Shown: positions 1 through 10,520, numbered from the stretch's first letter. The stretch: 64,000 nt of DNA from Prosthecobacter sp. (GCA_021733925.1 JAIPJY010000010.1:91380-155379), one strand, 5' to 3'. Numbers and translations: made by a program. Notes: generated from the letters alone by a model not told the origin.

Positions 1-916
1 CCCTCGCTACCTCATGGGCGTCGGCACACCGGTGGATGTGCTGGAGGCCGTGCATCGCGGCGTGGACATGTTTGACTGCATCATCCCCACGCAGGTGGCG
101 AAGCGCGGCACCGCTTTCACTTCACGCGGCATCGTGGAGCTGCGCCGCTCCGTCTACAAATTCAGCGAGGACCGGCTCGATCCCACCTGCACCTGCCCGG
201 TCTGCACCACGCACAGCCGCGCCTACCTGCACCATCTTACCAAAACGCAGGAGCAGCTCGGCTGGACCCTCGTCGGCCAGCACAACATCCACTTCTACCA
301 CCAGTTCATGCGCGAGATCCGCCAGAGCATTCTGGAAGACCGCTTCATGCCGCTCTACCGCGAGCGCCGCGAAATCTTGCAGATCGAAGATGTGGACCAT
401 CCCGTCACGCACCCCAAGCGCACCTCCACCAAACCGAAGCACGAGGGCGACTACGAACTTCACGGCGAGCCGCCCGCCATCCTGCACGCGCCCTCGCTTC
501 GCATCATCCCCACCACGCCGCAGCTCGATCCCGCCATTGAATCCCAGGTCATTCAGCTCCTCCGTCAGCCCGCAGATTCACCGCCGCTCGTCGTCTGGGA
601 CACTCAGCTCGATGCCGCAGCGACCGCCCTCGCCGTCATCCTTCTCTACGAAGCCGAAGCCACCAAAGGCCCCATCCGCCCACTGCATCTCATCAGCTTC
701 AGCGAAGACCTCGCCCCGCTGCGCCTCGCCCTCCATCACAAGCGCCACTTCCCCTACTTGCGCCACGGCGCCGCAGACACCCTCATCCGCCGCGACGTGT
801 GGGAATCCCGCTACTGCCCCGGCCTGAAATGGACCCTCATCCACGGCTCACATGCCGAGATGAAGACGAATGCACCTGCGGCAGATGTGGTGTTGGAAAG
901 TACTCACGAGCTTTAG
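1..916 (+). CDS. tgt: tRNA-guanine transglycosylase (3' part) with C-terminal MnmC-like extension
   Basis: The frame is open at the left edge and begins inside the catalytic barrel (PRYLMGVGTP, then FDCIIPTQVAKRG). Tgt exchanges guanine-34 for a queuine precursor in tRNAs with GUN anticodons. The zinc site is visible as CTCPVC followed by a histidine about 25 residues on (QHNIHFY). About 130 residues continue past the normal Tgt end, including a segment (PLHLISFSEDL, later KWTLIHGSHAEM) that resembles the DUF752/MnmC methyltransferase domain, another wobble-position enzyme. The extension stops abruptly at ...DVVLESTHEL, where an inverted repeat begins, so the expected acidic D-PF-P motif and the rest of that domain are missing. 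The Tgt call is firm. The MnmC likeness is by eye. Confidence 0.9.
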   Translation, partial: PRYLMGVGTPVDVLEAVHRGVDMFDCIIPTQVAKRGTAFTSRGIVELRRSVYKFSEDRLDPTCTCPVCTTHSRAYLHHLTKTQEQLGWTLVGQHNIHFYHQFMREIRQSILEDRFMPLYRERREILQIEDVDHPVTHPKRTSTKPKHEGDYELHGEPPAILHAPSLRIIPTTPQLDPAIESQVIQLLRQPADSPPLVVWDTQLDAAATALAVILLYEAEATKGPIRPLHLISFSEDLAPLRLALHHKRHFPYLRHGAADTLIRRDVWESRYCPGLKWTLIHGSHAEMKTNAPAADVVLESTHEL

Positions 917-972
917 CTCGTTCTGGAAAAGCGCCGCACCTCCCAGAGCGAGCTAAAGCTCACAAGTACTTT
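897..972. repeat. 24-bp inverted repeat overlapping the tgt 3' end
   Basis: Arms at 897-920 and 949-972 are complementary with three mismatches around a 28-nt loop. The core of each arm is GAGCTTTAGCTCG or its complement, itself nearly palindromic. The left arm contains the stop codon of the upstream frame. There is no T tract, so it looks more like an inserted palindromic element than a terminator. Confidence 0.8.
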
Positions 973-999
973 GGCGCTGGGGCGCTCGTCCCTTTTCAT

Positions 1000-1257
1000 T
1001 CACTTGGTGACATCAATGTCATGCGTCTTCGGTGCCGGTTTCTCCTCCGTGCCCTTGCGCCGCAAAAAGTGTCCAATATCCACGCCGAAGTACGCCAGGC
1101 AGTTGATCAGCAGCGCCGTCGCCGCCGCTTCATCCAGATTGCCAAAGATGGGGATGTTGTCCGGAATGAACTCCGCCACGCCAAAGCCAACGTTCAGCAG
1201 GTAGAGAGCCGACACAATGCCCGAGGCGAGCACCAAAATATCACGGATCAGTTTCAT
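1000..1257 (-). CDS. DUF1232-like small membrane protein
   Basis: An 85-residue protein read from the ATG at 1257. A TTG seven codons upstream is a less likely start. One hydrophobic segment lies near residues 5-25. It is followed by FIPDNIPIFGNLDEA, which resembles the DUF1232 (YkvA-like) core in which a Pro/Ile-Pro-Asp loop joins two helices. The tail is charged. The function of the family is unknown. The gene stands alone between tgt and a small exported protein, and the DUF1232 assignment is by motif only. Confidence 0.6.
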   Translation of the reverse strand: MKLIRDILVLASGIVSALYLLNVGFGVAEFIPDNIPIFGNLDEAAATALLINCLAYFGVDIGHFLRRKGTEEKPAPKTHDIDVTK

Positions 1258-1413
1258 AAGGAATGGGGGAGATTTCAACTATACTGTGCCAGCTTTGCAC
1301 CCTCCCGCCAAAACATCCTTGGGCGAATTTTGGAATGGTCCGGGTGGGAGGCAAGACGCTCCATCTGACAATTCTGTCGCATCTCACCAGCAAATGAGCC
1401 AAAATCAGTGCCG

Positions 1414-1983
1414 ATGAATCCGAGTTCATGTATGTCCTTGAGGAAAGTGACTATCATCGTCCTATTGGCGTGGGCGGCAGTCTTAGTGGCATGGGCTTTT
1501 CATGAGACCTTTATCAGCGGCACGACAGATGGCCCCGATTTCGTTCAAATACTCAAATCAGGCGGTGCATCCGCCGGCTCAATTTCCTCGTTCGAAGTGG
1601 TGGAGCCAGAAGTTGGATATGCTCCATTCAAAGCAAGTGAGTATGACAGCTTGGCTCGACGAGCCAAAATCACTGACGCTGCTTCGATCAGTGGTCTCTT
1701 GGATCATTTAAAGAATGCCCAGTCAGGACGGATACATTTGAATCATCCGGGAACGTTTGATCGCGTCTTTCTCAAGGTGAATGGGCAGGACGGCTTTTTC
1801 TGGCTGGATCTGTATGTGCTTAAGGACGACCAACGCTCGGTTTTCATGGTCAAGGCGAACACATGCAATGCAGTGAACCCCAATGGAGCGTCGGAGTATT
1901 ATTTGGACAATTATTCTGAAGTTCTAAGCCTGCTGAAGCACGATAAAGCCACTGCGTCAGGACATACAGAGAAGGAGGACTGA
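1414..1983 (+). CDS. membrane-anchored hypothetical protein
   Basis: About 190 residues with a single N-terminal transmembrane segment (VTIIVLLAWAAVLVAWAF) and a soluble remainder with no recognised motif. Possible starts are GTG 1408, ATG 1414 and ATG 1432. No strong ribosome site decides between them, though 1432 places the hydrophobic segment closest to the N-terminus. Codon use appears less GC-biased than in the neighbouring glnS. No function is assigned. Confidence 0.6.
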   Translation: MNPSSCMSLRKVTIIVLLAWAAVLVAWAFHETFISGTTDGPDFVQILKSGGASAGSISSFEVVEPEVGYAPFKASEYDSLARRAKITDAASISGLLDHLKNAQSGRIHLNHPGTFDRVFLKVNGQDGFFWLDLYVLKDDQRSVFMVKANTCNAVNPNGASEYYLDNYSEVLSLLKHDKATASGHTEKED

Positions 1984-2003
1984 TTGGCTAAGAAGAAAAG
2001 GCG

Positions 2004-2022
2004 ACCAGTCTTTGTGACTGGT
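2004..2022 (+). terminator. possible terminator hairpin
   Basis: ACCAGTC and GACTGGT pair perfectly around a 5-nt loop about 20 nt after the stop at 1983. It sits between convergent genes. The following bases are only weakly T-rich, so termination is plausible but unproven. Confidence 0.35.
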
Positions 2023-2048
2023 GCTTGTCGTGCTCCCTTGGCTCCCCC

Positions 2049-3749
<1,701 letters not shown>

Positions 3750-3860
3750 GGAGGGCGGAGTTTGGGCCGAAAGTTTAAAGTTCAAAGAACAAAGTTCACC
3801 TCAACCAGAACTCTGTTCGCAGTTGCACAGGCGCGGAATCCGTTGTTTTTCACCGGAACC

Positions 3861-5171
3861 ATGTCCCATCCCGCCCCAGCGCCCATGCATCTCGATCTCT
3901 CGAAACTCGGCGAGCCCGTCTATCGCGGCTCCGTGCAGAATCTCTACGCCGTGCCAGATCATCCGGGCTACGTCGTGTGTGAGACCACACCTGCAGGCTC
4001 CGTCTTTGACGTCGGCTCGATCTTCAACATCGAAGGCAACGACCTGAACCGCGCCATCTTCCGCCACGCCATGTACTCCCGCCTCGCTCAGCCGGAGACC
4101 TGGCAGCGTGTGAAGACGGCCATCGAAAACACGCCGATGGACCCCGCCTGGCGCAAGGAGCTGCTCACTGGCCCCATGGAAACCATGCTGGAGCGCGGCG
4201 CTGCGACCCATCACGTCGGCATGGTGGACGCCGTCACCGGCGAGATTGTCCGCTCAGGCCTCCCCGCGAATCCGAGCTGCTACAATGTCGTGCGCCGTTT
4301 CCCGGTGATGCATCCTCCGCAGCGCAATCTGTTGGGCACGCACGTCTTTGACTACGCGCAGTTTCACCAGAGCGCCACTTACGTGGTGCCGCTGGAGTAC
4401 ATCGTGCGCTTTGGTGTGACCAGCGGCTCGTCGATCTTGAAAAAGTACCAGAGCCTCAGCGAGGCAGCCAAGCGCAGCTACGAGCAGGAGCTCGGACTCT
4501 CCAAGCCCATGGGCGTGTGGGAGATGCTGGAGCGGGCCATCTATGACCTCACCAGCAAGTACGAGCCCGAAGACCGCGCCGTCAGCAAGCAGGAGGCTCT
4601 GATGATGTCCGGCCTCAGCAGCGATGACTTCCTGCACACCGTCAAGCTGGCCATCCTCGGCGGCTGGGCCGTGCGTGAACTGCTGGAGAGCGCAGGACTG
4701 CTGCTGTGGGATCTAAAATGGGAGTTTGCCGTGGATCGCGAGGAGTTGCTCTTCGTTGATACCATCGACGCCGACTCCTTCCGTGGCACCACCTTCCTCG
4801 AAGTGGAAGGCCGCAAGCTGGTCATTCATTACAACAAGCAGGCCATGCGCGACTATTACCGCCTCGTGCATCCCGACTGGTATGCAGGCATCAATGAAGC
4901 CAAGACGCAGGCACAGAAGATCGGCAAACCGTTCAAGAAGGTGCTCAAAGCCGGGCAGGCCGACGGCAAATGGCCGGAGACCCCGGTGGTGGACATGGAG
5001 TTCCTCGATTTGCAGGCCCGCAAGACCGCACTCATTCGTCAGCACGTCGCATCAGAGCGTGATGCCGCAGAGATTCGTGCCGATTTGGAGGCCACCGGCG
5101 TGGCTGAAGTCGAGTTCTACCGCCAGCGCGGATTACTGGGGGATCTGCTGCAGGCAAATGCCGTGGGTTGA
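3861..5171 (+). CDS. purC: divergent SAICAR synthetase (PurC family)
   Basis: A 436-residue protein that would condense CAIR with aspartate in purine synthesis. Seen in the sequence: an N-terminal VYRGSVQNLY ATP-grasp strand, VTSGSSI, and the C-terminal block LLLWDLKWEF...VDTIDADSFRG, which parallels the family's VDFKLEFG...DEISPDSCR. It is far longer than the roughly 240-residue bacterial enzyme, with extra sequence in the middle and an extended C-terminus. The start is the ATG at 3861. The frame is open far upstream, but that part is the antisense of glnS. Family placement is good; activity is an inference because several blocks are unusual. Confidence 0.75.
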   Translation: MSHPAPAPMHLDLSKLGEPVYRGSVQNLYAVPDHPGYVVCETTPAGSVFDVGSIFNIEGNDLNRAIFRHAMYSRLAQPETWQRVKTAIENTPMDPAWRKELLTGPMETMLERGAATHHVGMVDAVTGEIVRSGLPANPSCYNVVRRFPVMHPPQRNLLGTHVFDYAQFHQSATYVVPLEYIVRFGVTSGSSILKKYQSLSEAAKRSYEQELGLSKPMGVWEMLERAIYDLTSKYEPEDRAVSKQEALMMSGLSSDDFLHTVKLAILGGWAVRELLESAGLLLWDLKWEFAVDREELLFVDTIDADSFRGTTFLEVEGRKLVIHYNKQAMRDYYRLVHPDWYAGINEAKTQAQKIGKPFKKVLKAGQADGKWPETPVVDMEFLDLQARKTALIRQHVASERDAAEIRADLEATGVAEVEFYRQRGLLGDLLQANAVG

Positions 5172-5263
5172 AAACTATTCAATTTCAGTGCCAAAAACGC
5201 TTGCGTGATGGATGGGAACGATTATCCATCTCGCCCCCTTCTTCGGGAGCGGGAAATGTTGAT

Positions 5264-5338
5264 TCCTGAGTAGCTCAGCGGTAGAGCGGGTGGCTGTTAA
5301 CCACTAGGTCGTAGGTTCGAACCCTACCTCAGGAGCCA
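5264..5338 (+). tRNA. tRNA-Asn (GTT)
   Basis: A full cloverleaf with acceptor TCCTGAG/CTCAGGA, a D arm with AGCTCAGCGGTAGAGC, an anticodon loop CTGTTAA giving GTT, and a T arm GTAGG-TTCGAAC-CCTAC. The CCA end is encoded in the DNA. Confidence 0.96.
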
Positions 5339-5345
5339 TCGTAAT

Positions 5346-5416
<71 letters not shown>

Positions 5417-5420
<4 letters not shown>

Positions 5421-5439
5421 CGTTGAAAATCAACGTGGT
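5417..5439. other. 10-bp hairpin sharing the tRNA-Met CCA end
   Basis: ACCACGTTGA and TCAACGTGGT pair perfectly around AAA. The left arm includes the discriminator base and CCA of tRNA-Met. It could act in 3' processing or termination, although no T tract follows. Confidence 0.6.
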
Positions 5440-5558
5440 AGGCATGTTTAAAGGGTCAACTGAGAACGTGGCTAAGAACATGTCCAATTTCGTCCAGCCT
5501 CGTTCGCTTGCTGCGGGAATGCGGCGATGCCGGGGCAGGGGATGCCTGCGCGGCCTGA

Positions 5559-5849
5559 TCAACCGTCCGGACCGTTGTCCGCGACTTCTGTTTCTTGGGT
5601 CTCTGGATACCATGGCAGTACATGCGACTCGATGTAGGCATCCAAACTCTCGGCACTGATGAGTCGAATGCCCCGGACATTGCCTTTCTTGCGCAAGAGT
5701 GAGGATTTGATTTTGCCGTCGCGTAGGAACTCGTACAGGAGACTGCGAGATATGCCGCGCGTGCGCGCAGCTTCTTCCACACGAAGCCAGCGCAAGGGCT
5801 CCATTGTGTGATTTTGAACGTTGACTGAAGGTTTCGATGCTGGGTTCAT
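5559..5849 (-). CDS. helix-turn-helix (excisionase-like) DNA-binding protein
   Basis: A 96-residue protein whose core, LRVEEAARTRGISRSLLYEF followed by a basic wing and a strand, matches the MerR/excisionase-type winged helix used in Xis and in plasmid or island regulators. The start ATG at 5849 overlaps the stop of the upstream gene as ATGA, indicating coupled translation. An internal ATG at 5804 lies just before the domain. Its place beside tRNA-Met and a group II intron suits an integrated element, but no integrase was found. A role as a directionality factor or transcription regulator is inferred. Confidence 0.7.
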   Translation of the reverse strand: MNPASKPSVNVQNHTMEPLRWLRVEEAARTRGISRSLLYEFLRDGKIKSSLLRKKGNVRGIRLISAESLDAYIESHVLPWYPETQETEVADNGPDG

Positions 5850-6550
5850 GATGCTGGAGTGGGTTGTTCGGAAGGGGCTGGGTTGGTGTTCGATGCAAAC
5901 TTGTTCGCAAGACGCTGTGTGATCCACGCGGCGAGCTTTTGGAGCTCGTCTGCCGCGCATTTTCGCATGGAATTTTTGGCATGGCGCATTAGCAGACCTG
6001 ACGATCTCGCACGCGGCGGTTTCGTTTTTTGCTTACGCGATGCCGACTGGTGTGAAGGTGCCGGCTTTGCGGCCAAAGTGGATTGGGGAACAGCGGCGGT
6101 CGAGTTCAGGGCGGGAGTCGCCGAATTCGTTTCAGTGGTATTCTGATGGGACTCCACTTGAGCGGCACATGTTGGAACGGGTGAGGGTGCTGGCGGAGGG
6201 GCATCTGGGGCAGCGCGGCTGACGGGCTCCTGTGGTACGGTTGCAGTCACCTGACTTGCCGTATTCGTCTCCATTTGGGGTGGCTTTGCTGGCGATGATC
6301 CGGCTGTACCAACAGCAGAAGGATTCCGCTTGGCGAGATAGGCACGGACATCCGAGATGCGTACTAGGCATCTGGTCATGGCACCTATTTTGACGTGCTG
6401 CCATTGGATATGCTTCTTTTTACACCAGCTCCGGAGTGTGACTTCTTTTACGCCACAAGCGGCGGCTGCGTGTTGGAGGGAAACGGGTTGTTCTGTTTCA
6501 GACGTCGCCGTGGCGATCGGTTGCTTTTGTTTATTGGGTTGTTGGGTCAT
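5846..6550 (-). CDS. helix-turn-helix protein with long Ala/Pro/Thr-rich linker
   Basis: A 234-residue protein. Residues about 25-75 (VSLQHAAAACGVKEVTLRSW, then a basic wing and RISDVRAYLAKR) form a MerR-like helix-turn-helix with recognition helix and wing. The next ~110 residues are low complexity (Ala, Pro, Thr, Ser). The C-terminus is a basic segment with a short amphipathic helix (ADELQKLAAWITQRLANKF). The chosen start is MTQQPN; upstream codons look non-coding. It is coupled by ATGA to the second helix-turn-helix gene, so the two may act as a pair. Function is unknown. Confidence 0.65.
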   Translation of the reverse strand: MTQQPNKQKQPIATATSETEQPVSLQHAAAACGVKEVTLRSWCKKKHIQWQHVKIGAMTRCLVRISDVRAYLAKRNPSAVGTAGSSPAKPPQMETNTASQVTATVPQEPVSRAAPDAPPPAPSPVPTCAAQVESHQNTTETNSATPALNSTAAVPQSTLAAKPAPSHQSASRKQKTKPPRARSSGLLMRHAKNSMRKCAADELQKLAAWITQRLANKFASNTNPAPSEQPTPAS

Positions 6551-6785
6551 AGATTTGCGGGTTGTTTTGAATGTTGTTGAACGGGTGAATTCCAGGCATG
6601 CGAATCCCATGACCGACACTGTGCCGGACGGGATTCGAGGTTGCGGTGGCCGGTCAATCGCCGGGCCGCATCGCGCTGCTTGGAGTGCGCGAAAGAGTGA
6701 GATGACGGCGGAGGGAATTCCCCCGCCATCACCGTGGTTTGTTAAGAGGTGGCCCAAGGCTGTCCTCACGGACAACCCTGGTCCT

Positions 6786-6820
6786 TTAACCCGGCGGGCG
6801 CCTTTCAGCGCACCGGGCTT
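6786..6820 (-). ncRNA. group II intron domain V
   Basis: The minus strand folds as AAGCCCGG...GCGC-TGAAAG-GCGCC...CCGGGTT, the ~34-nt hairpin with a GAAA-type loop that forms the catalytic core. The maturase stop codon lies inside this hairpin. Confidence 0.8.
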
Positions 6821-8553
6821 CTAGCAGCGTCAACAGTGGGCATTGCTGCCGCACTGTTCGAGCTTCGCTGTTGGAAATCGCAATCCAGGTGCGCCAGTCT
6901 CTGCACGGGCTTCTTCTTGTCCCCTACGTCCACCCACTCGGTACAAACTTGAAGTTTGTCGTGTCGGGTAAACAGGGTGTGACAGTGCTGGCATTTGCCG
7001 CGCTGTCGTTTGAGAAGCCTTGTCAGCTCTAACGGGACGGAGGGGTACTTCCCCTGCCGTGTCCCCCAGTAGGCCCAGTCGCCGTTGTAAAACAACTGGC
7101 CCTTGCGGAGCTGCATGTGTTTGAGAATAGGGGTCTCGGCAAACAGGTGCATCACCAATTCCTCTTGATCATCCCTGCTAGAAGGGCAGTTGAACCGCCA
7201 CTTCCCGTCGGGCCTTTTGAGGAACTGTTGCACTGTCCATGTACGACCCCGCTTTTTGTGCCTGCGTCTGAGAGCCTTCCACAGCTTGTACCACACCAGG
7301 CTGTCCAGGCGGCTGAAGCTGTGCTTCGCGTTGCAGTGACGAAAGTAGTTGGACCATCCCCGGATGACCTTATTGAGCTGAGGTATCAGTACCTCTTCGG
7401 AACAGCGGGCGGCGCTTCGGTCGGGACTGCCACGGAGCATCATGTCGATGATCGTGGCTATCCGCTGGTAAACGCGTGCCTGAGCCTCAGGTGCGGGGCT
7501 GATCCGGTTGAAGACCTGTTTGAATGCCGGTTTCACGGCGTGCTTCCCAGTGTGGAACTGTTGAATGCGGTGACCGAGGAAAGTGAAGCCGGAGCTTCCT
7601 GTTTCGACGTCCAGCGTATGTGTGATGCGGGTCTTGTCGGGGTGAAGGTTCAGCCCCATTTTGACCAGCCATGCCGAGATGTACTCCCGGCACTCGTTGA
7701 CGATGTTGCGATCCTTGTGCAGGACCACGAAGTCGTCGGCATACATGACCAGTACGGGCATCCGTTCTGGTCTCCTGGCATTCCTGGTTGTTCCCTTTTT
7801 GAAGTGTTCGGTCAGGTCTGTTTCAAGTCCGCAGAGAGCGATGTTGGCGAGCAAGGGTGACAGCGGACCTCCTTGCGGAGTTCCCTCTTTGGTGGCGGAC
7901 ATCACTCCACCCTCCATGCATCCCGACTTGAGGATTCGGCGCAGGGCCTGTTCCAGTGTCGTGAATGTGTCGATCTTTGCCAGCAGGGCCTTGTGGTTCA
8001 CACGATCAAAGAATTTCTCGATGTCGGCGTCCAGAACCCATTTCGGCGAAAGTTGAATGCTCGATCGGATGATGCCGATGGCATCATGAGCGCGGTGACC
8101 TTTGCGGAATCCATGCATGCCCGGGGTAAACCGGGCTTCCCACTCGGGTTCGAGTGCCAGCGTTATGAGCGCCTGCAGTGCTCGATCCTTCATGGCGGGG
8201 ATTCCAAGCGGTCGTTGCTCGCTTTTGCCAGGTTTGGGGATCCTGACGCGGCGTACTGGCAGGATGTCCTGATGTACATCTAGACTGTTTGCCAGCTGCA
8301 GCTTTTGCGGATCCGTGAGCCTTTTCTCGCCATCAATCCCGGCGGTATTACGGCCGGCGTTGATCTCTGCGACTTTTTGTACTGCAACGCATCGGGCTGC
8401 GAAACTGCTTAGGAGCAGCTTTTGCAGGCGGTGCGTTTTCTTGCGATTTCCTTGCTGCGATGAGCCGAAGATGCGCCGTTGAAGTTGAAAGACCTCTCTC
8501 TTGAATTCCTCCAAAGGAAGGTCCTTCCATTGATCGATTGGTTTCGTTATCAT
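6805..8553 (-). CDS. ltrA: group II intron reverse transcriptase/maturase
   Basis: 582 residues. Reverse transcriptase motifs appear in order: RVRIPKPGKSEQRPLGIP (RT2 region, 103-120), DADIEKFFD (RT3), GTPQGGPLSP (RT4, 224-233) and the catalytic YADD at 271-274. These are followed by the thumb and maturase X domain. The C-terminus carries an HNH-type endonuclease zinc site (CQHC at 521-524, H555-x2-C558). The frame is intact, so the element may be active. It assists intron splicing and copies intron RNA into a DNA target. The stop lies in domain V. Confidence 0.93.
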   Translation of the reverse strand: MITKPIDQWKDLPLEEFKREVFQLQRRIFGSSQQGNRKKTHRLQKLLLSSFAARCVAVQKVAEINAGRNTAGIDGEKRLTDPQKLQLANSLDVHQDILPVRRVRIPKPGKSEQRPLGIPAMKDRALQALITLALEPEWEARFTPGMHGFRKGHRAHDAIGIIRSSIQLSPKWVLDADIEKFFDRVNHKALLAKIDTFTTLEQALRRILKSGCMEGGVMSATKEGTPQGGPLSPLLANIALCGLETDLTEHFKKGTTRNARRPERMPVLVMYADDFVVLHKDRNIVNECREYISAWLVKMGLNLHPDKTRITHTLDVETGSSGFTFLGHRIQQFHTGKHAVKPAFKQVFNRISPAPEAQARVYQRIATIIDMMLRGSPDRSAARCSEEVLIPQLNKVIRGWSNYFRHCNAKHSFSRLDSLVWYKLWKALRRRHKKRGRTWTVQQFLKRPDGKWRFNCPSSRDDQEELVMHLFAETPILKHMQLRKGQLFYNGDWAYWGTRQGKYPSVPLELTRLLKRQRGKCQHCHTLFTRHDKLQVCTEWVDVGDKKKPVQRLAHLDCDFQQRSSNSAAAMPTVDAARSPVR

Positions 8554-9072
8554 GTACTTTTAATGGGTTTAGTCTTCGTGTTGCCCGTCCGAATTCGGCA
8601 TATTGCTTCGATTAAGGAAGCACGGTGGCTTGGTCGGACGTCCTGCCCTCCGGCGTCATGCGGGTGATATCCTGCTCCCGGCTTGCGCCTGAAGAGACGA
8701 CGGAGGTGACCACGTTTCGAGTGGGCGATTGACGATGGAGACGGTCCGGGTGCATTCGCCGGGGACGGCCGGTGATCCCGGGAGATGTCACACACTCCCG
8801 AGGGCAATGCCCCAGTGCCTTTTGGCTGCGGCGTGCTCCTGAGCTTTACAGCCCTGTAGCAACGAGTTTGCGCCGCATCTTCCTTACGACGATTCAAACA
8901 CCCTTCGTGTTCCTGAACCGCTCCATCTGTGCTGCCTTCATCTCGGGCCTCGCTGCCCAAAATGACGACGTTTCATCCCGCTTCACCGCATCTGGCTTTA
9001 TCACTGCCGGATGCGACTGGGACTGCTTTCAACCGATCACTGCGGCGACAGGAATGGGACTTTCGTCCGCAC

Positions 9073-10225
9073 CTGTTCGCCCACTCGCTATTCTGAAAAC
9101 CTCCGCATGGAAAGTCTTCAGCCATCATCCCCGGCCCCGTGGCCGTTTGCTGACGGACGTGTCGCAGTTAGTAAATTATAAATAAGCACGCCCCACTCAG
9201 GGCTGCTTTTGAGATTGTACAAATTATAAAGATCTGGGGTGACAGCGAGCGCCACCCGTCACGAACCACGCGATGGTCCAGAGTTGAAATTACAATGATT
9301 TGCTCTGGTTAGAACCACCCGATTATCGGACCTGAATTTTTCGTTCAGCGGGTATAGTTTACGCTGAGAAAAAGATCACTGCATAATCTTGGAACCCAGT
9401 TCATAACTAGCCGGAGACCTAAAGAGGTGTCATATAACACGCTGGTAATCAGGTGATTAAATCTGATTCTGAAGGTGCCCGGAAAATCTGATTTCATAAT
9501 TCGACTTAACCGTTCCAGCATGTCGATGGCCTCGCGATCGAGGGGTAAGCTGGGGGGATTCGCGAGGCCCTTTATCCTTGTTCAGAACGCCCGAAGAACT
9601 GTGACAACTTCGCGGAAATGTTGGCGACGAGTTGAAGAGAAAGCAGTGCCGTCGCCCCATCCTGAGCCGACAACTTGAAATTTTTGCCTGCTCAAGTTTC
9701 ATATCTGGAGTGCCTGAACACCGTACTGCCACAAATGAGATTGTACTCGGTGACATCACTCCAGAAGAAACGCATGGCCAGAATCCCTGATTCCTGCTTC
9801 AGACCAGGCGGACGGTTGTGACCGTCGTCATTTGAAGTGCACAAGTGATACCATTTCACCGATGTACTATTTGGGCCCAAAAAGTACGCTGCCACTTCGA
9901 GTTGTACGGATGGTACTTCTTCGCCGTGATCCAGACTGCCAGCGGCATGTGAATGAATCCGACGTCATTAACATCGCCCGTACTAAAACCGCGGTGAAAC
10001 AAATGTACATGCTATCGTTCCTGTGCCTTGTACGCCTGCGAGGATCCCATGTACTAAGAGAGTCATGTCCGTACTTTACGCCCGCGAGAACCCCATGTAC
10101 TAAGAGATACATCTCCGTGCTTTACCCCTATGTCCTGGCGTTGTAGCAACTTGCACACCTTCAGCGCAGCGACCCGTCCGGTTGATGCTGCGGCAGCTCC
10201 ACGCAGCAGTTCCGACAGGTCGGCG
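9073..10225. other. gene-poor, more AT-rich stretch
   Basis: No frame here has protein-like composition. The short open frames on both strands (for example 9457-9759 and 9867-10112) lack hydrophobic patterning and ribosome sites. Part of this stretch is the 5' exon side of the group II intron. The only clear structure is the 46-bp duplication at 10031-10122. Confidence 0.6.
10031..10122. repeat. 46-bp imperfect tandem duplication
   Basis: Two adjacent copies share CATGTACTAAGAGA and CCGT.CTTTAC at a period of 46 bp. The copies differ at several positions, so the duplication is not recent. Confidence 0.65.
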
Positions 10226-10390
10226 TTAATTGAGCAGGATGTTCTTCAAGCCTTTACGCACTGTCTCGGAGTTGAGCGCCTTGGTGCTCATCGAGTTATG
10301 AGCGTCCAGTGCATCCACGATGGCGTTCATCAGTTCGGCGTCCAAATCTGGCGATGTGGCAAACTGCTCCTTTGTATTGTTTGCCGTCTG
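10226..10390 (-). pseudogene. hsdR: C-terminal remnant of type I restriction subunit HsdR
   Basis: About 54 codons ending at 10226 read like the extreme C-terminus of HsdR proteins: a helix LMNAIVDALDAHNSMSTKAL, then NSETVRKGLKNILLN and a stop. The rest of the roughly 1000-residue motor subunit is absent upstream on this strand, where the reading becomes non-homologous. HsdR is the ATP-driven translocase and nuclease of type I restriction. The fragment suggests a lost hsd locus in this island-like stretch. The assignment rests on motif memory and should be searched. Confidence 0.55.
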
Positions 10391-10520
10391 TTGCCATAGC
10401 CCTGCGTCTGTATGGCAAGGGACAGCCATGTGATTTTTCGCAGTCTGCAATTCCCCCCGCATCCGCGTTATAAATACTTAAGCGACCGGGGCTTATCCTT
10501 GGCCGTCTCATCCACCCACC

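Larger units (their letters stand above)
6741..9072 (-). mobile_element. group II intron with maturase ORF
   Basis: The 5' end is placed at 9072, where the minus strand reads GTGCGGAC, matching the conserved GUGYG start. The 3' end is near 6741, after domain V and a domain VI-like hairpin ending in ...TTAAC. Domain I-III RNA fills 8554-9072 and domain IV carries the reverse transcriptase. Length is about 2.3 kb, typical of bacterial elements. The ribozyme splices itself with the maturase and can retrohome into DNA. The flanks show no obvious interrupted gene. The exact 3' boundary is uncertain by several bases. Confidence 0.8.

Noticed and set aside
8550-8960. 136-residue minus-strand ORF upstream of the maturase
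   Set aside because: It lies in intron domains I-III RNA; the composition is not protein-like and such ORFs are common artefacts of group II introns.
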